Shown piece by piece: positions 6,237 through 9,163 of a DNA stretch of 9,163 nucleotides. Position numbers and translations under genes: made by a program. Within the stretch, counting starts at the first letter, position 1, and each line of letters opens with the position of its first letter. The notes beneath the pieces were generated by a model. It was not told where the DNA came from and did no database searches. It saw only the letters and a list, made by a program, of their open reading frames with translations. The DNA lies in the NCBI GenBank assembly GCA_000435195.1, contig FR880185.1, positions 6,565-15,727 of the forward strand, in the 5' to 3' direction. The stretch comes from Clostridium sp. CAG:169 (lineage in GTDB: Bacteria > Bacillota > Clostridia > Oscillospirales > Ruminococcaceae).

Positions 6237-7010
6237 TCAATTCCTTTCCGAAGTATCAAAAAGATGAGGCATAAATCGCTGCGGTCCAGCCTGATACAGT
6301 TCATCCAACACATCCAGATGCTGCATCAGATACAGCTTGCTGGCAATCGCCGCAAACTTTTCCCAATAGCGTCCGGTTTGCGCCCGGTACAGCCATTGTT
6401 CCTGTTCGGAGCCATCCTTGCAGGCAAGCGCCTGGCGCAGCTGCTCGAGCGCGTGCGCCTGATGCTCCTCAATCCAGCCGGAGGGGTCAACGGAAGCAAG
6501 CTCCTTCCCGCAGGCAAGCAGATGGGCAAAGCCCTCGTCAAAGCAGATAAACCGCAGCTGCTCCCGATAGGAAGCGTCTGGATTTGGACGCCATCTTTGG
6601 TGCAGCAGGGCATGGGCAGTTTCATGGGTCAGCATCTGTCGGGCAAACTCCCGCGGATTCTGGTAACTTAAAAATCTGCCCATATCGAAGACGACCCACT
6701 CCCTGCCGTCGTGCTCGCGCACCATCGCATCATAAGGCGCCGGAATCCCGACGGTGAGCAGCACCGGATAATCCCGTAGCTCCTTTTGATAGTCGGGAAA
6801 AAGCCGCGTATAGTAGGCTGCGTTACAGGGAACAAATTCCTGTGCCATTTGGGTAATCTGTCCGGCAAGCTGTCCTATCTCGCTTTGCCTTGTCTGCACG
6901 TCGCTCAAATCAAACAGGCGTTTTCCCGGCTCGATCTCCGAAAAAACCCAGCTATCCAAATCGGTGCTGCCACCCAGAAAATCGTCCACAATCTGCCTGT
7001 CGAGCTTCAT
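6237..7010 (-). CDS. Putative HExxH zinc metallopeptidase, uncharacterised
   Basis: I do not recognise a named gene. The 257-residue product has a zinc-binding helix HETAH (129-133, in MLTHETAHALLHQR). A second block, FDEGFAHLLA (157-166), follows 25-26 residues later, where E159 is well placed as a third zinc ligand, as in gluzincin-type peptidases. The DEGFA pattern recalls the SEGLA block of the DUF2268/YjaZ-like proteins, but membership is inference. Upstream of the motif lies a beta-rich segment with VLLTVGIPAPYDAM (83-96). No signal peptide or membrane helix is seen, so a cytoplasmic role is likely. The ATG at 7010 has AGGAGG eight bases upstream. The gene starts 12 bases after the 66-residue gene and ends 3 bases before the phosphoesterase. 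Substrate is unknown; a non-proteolytic zinc protein is possible. Confidence 0.8.
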   Translation of the reverse strand: MKLDRQIVDDFLGGSTDLDSWVFSEIEPGKRLFDLSDVQTRQSEIGQLAGQITQMAQEFVPCNAAYYTRLFPDYQKELRDYPVLLTVGIPAPYDAMVREHDGREWVVFDMGRFLSYQNPREFARQMLTHETAHALLHQRWRPNPDASYREQLRFICFDEGFAHLLACGKELASVDPSGWIEEHQAHALEQLRQALACKDGSEQEQWLYRAQTGRYWEKFAAIASKLYLMQHLDVLDELYQAGPQRFMPHLFDTSERN

Positions 7011-7022
7011 AACATCTGCCTC

Positions 7023-7223
7023 CTAGTAGCCAAGCTGCATCTGGCTGCGTTTGTGCTGAGCCACCACGCGGTATTTTACCTTGCGGGATTTAAAGCGATA
7101 GCTGACCCCATCACATCCGTAACGGCTGAAGGTGAACACCCGGTCGCTGACTGCATCCAGGCTGTTTTCCAGCTGGGATGGGTCGATCCCCATTTCACTA
7201 AAATAGTCTTTATTGCGCATCAT
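7023..7223 (-). CDS. Small uncharacterised protein, 66 residues
   Basis: I do not recognise this protein. It begins MMRNKDYFSEMGIDPSQLE, has a single cysteine (C37), and has a basic second half (FKSRKVKYRVVAQHKRSQ). It has no signal peptide or membrane segment. Its ATG overlaps the dipeptidase stop as ATGA, and a GAGGA motif lies about nine bases upstream inside the dipeptidase gene. A second ATG follows at once, so the true start may be three bases later. The next gene starts 12 bases downstream with its own AGGAGG. The tight overlap and start signal argue that it is a real gene. The acidic-to-basic layout could suit a nucleic-acid or protein-binding adaptor, but nothing in the sequence proves that. 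Confidence 0.7.
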   Translation of the reverse strand: MMRNKDYFSEMGIDPSQLENSLDAVSDRVFTFSRYGCDGVSYRFKSRKVKYRVVAQHKRSQMQLGY

Positions 7224-8152
7224 CTAACATTTTCCTCAAAGAACCGCAGCGCGTTGTCGAACATAATCTTGTCCGAAACGCGTCGGCTGATTCCGTTTTC
7301 TACCATATAATCTCCAAAGGAGGCAAACAGAGCCGGATTGTCCATCTGGCTGGTGATGCCGCCGTCAAAATCGCTGCCGCAGCAGATGACATCCTCGCCG
7401 CCCAGTTCGAGCATCCGGTAAACATGGCGGAACAGCTCGGCTTTGGAATCCTTCATCGGCTCGTCAGAAACAAAGTTGTGCAGCAGGTTCAGTCCGCACA
7501 GACCCTTGTGCTCCACAATGTACTGGAACATCTCCTCGGTCAGGTTTCGTTTGTGCGAGCAGATGGAGCGCAGATTGGAGTGGGTTGCAATGATCGGTTT
7601 GGTTGCCAGACCGCCCATCAGCTCCTCCATGCCCTTGTCGTTGAGGTGGGAAACGTCCACGATGATGTTCTGACGCTCCATCTCTTTAACGGCTTCTCTT
7701 CCAAAATCGGTGAAGCCCATCTGCGGGTCAACGTTGCCCGATGCCAGCTCGTTTGGACCGTTCCAGGTCAGGGTCATCATCTTGACACCGTCGCGTGCCA
7801 GCTTTTCGATGTTTTCCAGTTTGCCGCCCAGAACCGCTGCACCCTCTACCGACAGGACAGCCGCACATTTTTTAGCAGCGGTGATGCGTTTGATGTCGTC
7901 AGCATTGTGAACGAATTCCACAATGTCCTTGTGCTCGTCGAGCATCTTGTGGAAATATGCGCGCACCCTCTCGTAATATTCCATTGCATCCGCTCCGCGT
8001 TTGCTGTCTGGAATAAAAATTGCAAAGGTCTGGCACCATTTTTCCACCTGTGGCAGGTAGCGCAGGCTCAGCTGACAATTTTCAGTGAGCATATTTTCCC
8101 CATGTTCTTCCATTCTTTCGATGGTGTCGCAGTGCAAATCAAACAGTTTCAT
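7220..8152 (-). CDS. Membrane dipeptidase-family (M19) zinc dipeptidase
   Basis: Peptidase family M19 enzymes hydrolyse dipeptides, often with a D-residue at the C-terminal position, using two zinc ions in an amidohydrolase barrel. In 310 residues the expected ligands are visible: H7 and D9 in DLHCDT, the bridging glutamate E103 in VEGA, H169 in DVSHLND, H191 in ATHSN, and the aspartate block GSDFDG (D261, D263). HKRNL at 200-204 matches the conserved H-x-R-N-L element. There is no signal peptide, so despite the family name it is probably cytoplasmic. The ATG at 8152 is preceded by AAAGGA at ten bases. It overlaps the 66-residue gene by ATGA. Roles in peptide salvage or wall-peptide turnover are plausible, but the exact substrate cannot be read from sequence. 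Confidence 0.95.
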   Translation of the reverse strand: MKLFDLHCDTIERMEEHGENMLTENCQLSLRYLPQVEKWCQTFAIFIPDSKRGADAMEYYERVRAYFHKMLDEHKDIVEFVHNADDIKRITAAKKCAAVLSVEGAAVLGGKLENIEKLARDGVKMMTLTWNGPNELASGNVDPQMGFTDFGREAVKEMERQNIIVDVSHLNDKGMEELMGGLATKPIIATHSNLRSICSHKRNLTEEMFQYIVEHKGLCGLNLLHNFVSDEPMKDSKAELFRHVYRMLELGGEDVICCGSDFDGGITSQMDNPALFASFGDYMVENGISRRVSDKIMFDNALRFFEENVR

Positions 8153-8194
8153 AATCCTTCATTCCTTTCAACATCGTTTGTGTGTATTCGATCA

Positions 8195-8212
8195 ACCGCC
8201 TTACAAAGCGGT
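8195..8212 (-). other. Small hairpin spanning the yraN stop codon
   Basis: ACCGC and GCGGT are perfect inverted arms, and inner pairs (one G-U) extend the stem to about seven pairs with a four-base loop. The stop codon of yraN lies inside it. No T-tract follows, so it is not a convincing terminator. It may act as an RNA stability or processing element between yraN and the dipeptidase gene, which are 48 bases apart, or be chance. Confidence 0.3.
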
Positions 8213-8587
8213 ATCGTACAAAGAAAAGGCATTTGGATAGTACTCCAGTCCCACCACCTGCCGACCGCGAAAGGTCACGCACGCCACGTCAAAGCGCGGC
8301 TGATAACAGGCGAAACTGGTGTGGTTCATCAAAAACCGCTGGGCACACAGCAGCACTCTGCGCCGCTTTTGGGGAGTCAAAGCAAGCTGTGCTGCGACCA
8401 TAGCACCCTCCTTGCGGGATTTGACCTCGGTGAAAATCAGGTGCTTGCCGTCGCAGGCGATGATGTCGATCTCCTCGTGGTGTCCACCGGCTGCATGATA
8501 ATTGCATTGTACCACAAAACACCCCTGTTGGACAAGATATTCCCGCACTGCAATCTCGCCCAATTTTCCAATCGTCATCTTCTCCAC
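8201..8587 (-). CDS. YraN/UPF0102 family protein, restriction-endonuclease-like fold
   Basis: This 128-residue protein belongs to the YraN family, whose members have a PD-(D/E)XK nuclease-like core; their function is poorly defined and a role in DNA repair or recombination has been proposed. The N-terminal IGKLGEIAVREYL (6-18) matches the family opening. The putative active site is D41 in EIDIIA plus E54 and K56 in FTEVKSRK (52-59). The usual GEID is EEID here, because E38 replaces the glycine. The start is taken as GTG at 8587, with AGGGG about ten bases upstream over the rnhB stop. An in-frame ATG at 8578 is an alternative, with GGAG only three bases ahead. It follows rnhB by six bases, a pairing seen widely in Firmicutes and others. 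Confidence 0.92.
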   Translation of the reverse strand: MEKMTIGKLGEIAVREYLVQQGCFVVQCNYHAAGGHHEEIDIIACDGKHLIFTEVKSRKEGAMVAAQLALTPQKRRRVLLCAQRFLMNHTSFACYQPRFDVACVTFRGRQVVGLEYYPNAFSLYDTAL

Positions 8588-8593
8588 GGCAAG

Positions 8594-9163
8594 CTATCCC
8601 CTGTTCAAAATCTTCTTTAAAAAGCTCAGTCGGTGCTGCGGGCAGACACCGAACTGTTCGATGCGCTCATAGTGCAGCTTGGTCGGGTAGCCCTTGTGTT
8701 TGGCAAAGCCATACTGCGGGTAAAGCGCATCCAACTGCAACAGCTGATGGTCCCTGGTCACCTTGGCAAGCACCGATGCCGCTGCAATCGCCGCAGAATT
8801 GGCGTCCCCTTTGATGACCGTTTGGGTCGGCTGCATAATTTTCGGGTCGCGGTTGCCGTCCACCAGAAGGATGTCGGGATGCAAAGAAAAGTTTTCCTCC
8901 AGCTTCTGCACCGCGCGGCTCATCGCCAGAAAAGTGGCGTTGAGGATGTTGAGCTGGTCGATCTCTCCACAGTCCGCCTGTCCGATGCCATAGGCTACGG
9001 CAGCCTGACAGATCGGCTCGAACAGCTGCTCCCGCTTTTTTTCCGAAAGTTTTTTGGAATCGTTTAATTGCGCCAGCTGCGGCCAGCGCTCCAGCAGCTG
9101 CTCCTGTGGAGGAAGGATGACGGCAGCGGCGACCACCGGTCCTGCCAGCGGTCCTCTGCCCGC
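8594..9163 (-). CDS. rnhB: Ribonuclease HII (C-terminal 189 residues, start outside window)
   Basis: RNase HII cuts the RNA strand of RNA-DNA hybrids and initiates removal of single ribonucleotides from DNA. The frame is open to the window edge and begins AGRGPLAGPV, the conserved element that directly follows the first active-site Asp-Glu, so those two residues and the start codon lie beyond 9163. Further active-site aspartates are seen in LLVDGN (residue 102 of the fragment) and KVTRDH (residue 138), with the family block IKGDANSAAIAAASVLAKV just before. The end, CPQHRLSFLKKIL, is typical. It is followed after six bases by yraN and heads the visible right-hand gene string; its promoter is not in the window. 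Confidence 0.96.
   Translation of the reverse strand, partial: AGRGPLAGPVVAAAVILPPQEQLLERWPQLAQLNDSKKLSEKKREQLFEPICQAAVAYGIGQADCGEIDQLNILNATFLAMSRAVQKLEENFSLHPDILLVDGNRDPKIMQPTQTVIKGDANSAAIAAASVLAKVTRDHQLLQLDALYPQYGFAKHKGYPTKLHYERIEQFGVCPQHRLSFLKKILNRG

Noticed and set aside
194..8620. Long plus-strand open frames (for example 194-1456, 1554-2900, 4210-5256, 5523-6671, 7424-8620)
   Set aside because: Each lies antisense to a well-supported minus-strand gene with clear motifs, is rich in His/Leu/Gln typical of reverse-frame artefacts, and has no recognisable domain.
1..9163. Mobile element, CRISPR array, defence island or novel multi-gene system
   Set aside because: No transposase, integrase, direct repeat array, tRNA-associated attachment site or toxin-antitoxin pair was seen; all genes share one strand and most belong to conserved housekeeping families.

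Overview
The window looks like a chromosomal, housekeeping stretch of a Gram-positive anaerobe, most likely a Clostridia member of the Oscillospiraceae/Butyricicoccus type. The reasons are the trigger factor, ClpP, ClpX and Lon sequences, strong AGGAGG-type ribosome binding sites, sigma-A-like promoters and moderately GC-rich codon use. The family placement is an impression from the proteins, not a computed result. All ten genes lie on the minus strand, so transcription runs from position 9163 towards position 1. I see no mobile element, CRISPR array, tRNA, rRNA, prophage or defence system.

Right half, 5544-9163, is a tightly packed gene string. In transcription order it holds rnhB (RNase HII, cut by the window edge), a yraN/UPF0102 nuclease-fold gene with a GTG start, an M19-family dipeptidase, a 66-residue unknown protein, a 257-residue HExxH putative zinc protease, and a small calcineurin-like phosphoesterase. 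From the dipeptidase to the phosphoesterase the genes overlap by ATGA or are separated by 3 to 12 bases, so they look co-translated. rnhB and yraN form a conserved Firmicutes pair.

Left half, 1-5543, is the protein quality-control cluster tig, clpP, clpX, lon (start only). Trigger factor folds nascent chains. ClpX unfolds and feeds substrates to ClpP, and Lon degrades damaged proteins. The cluster is not one simple operon. tig has its own extended -10 promoter (5490-5518) and a leader of about 269 bases, and it is followed by a strong intrinsic terminator (3728-3760). clpP and clpX sit 17 bases apart and are probably co-transcribed. lon has its own near-consensus promoter (1510-1538) embedded in a long inverted repeat just after clpX.

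The gene content is ordinary. What deserves a second look is non-coding: the long structured tig leader, the lon promoter overlapping a hairpin, and the clpP leader downstream of the tig terminator. The least characterised coding part is the pair formed by the 66-residue protein and the HExxH protein. No recognised CIRCE or complete CtsR operator was found upstream of the protease genes.
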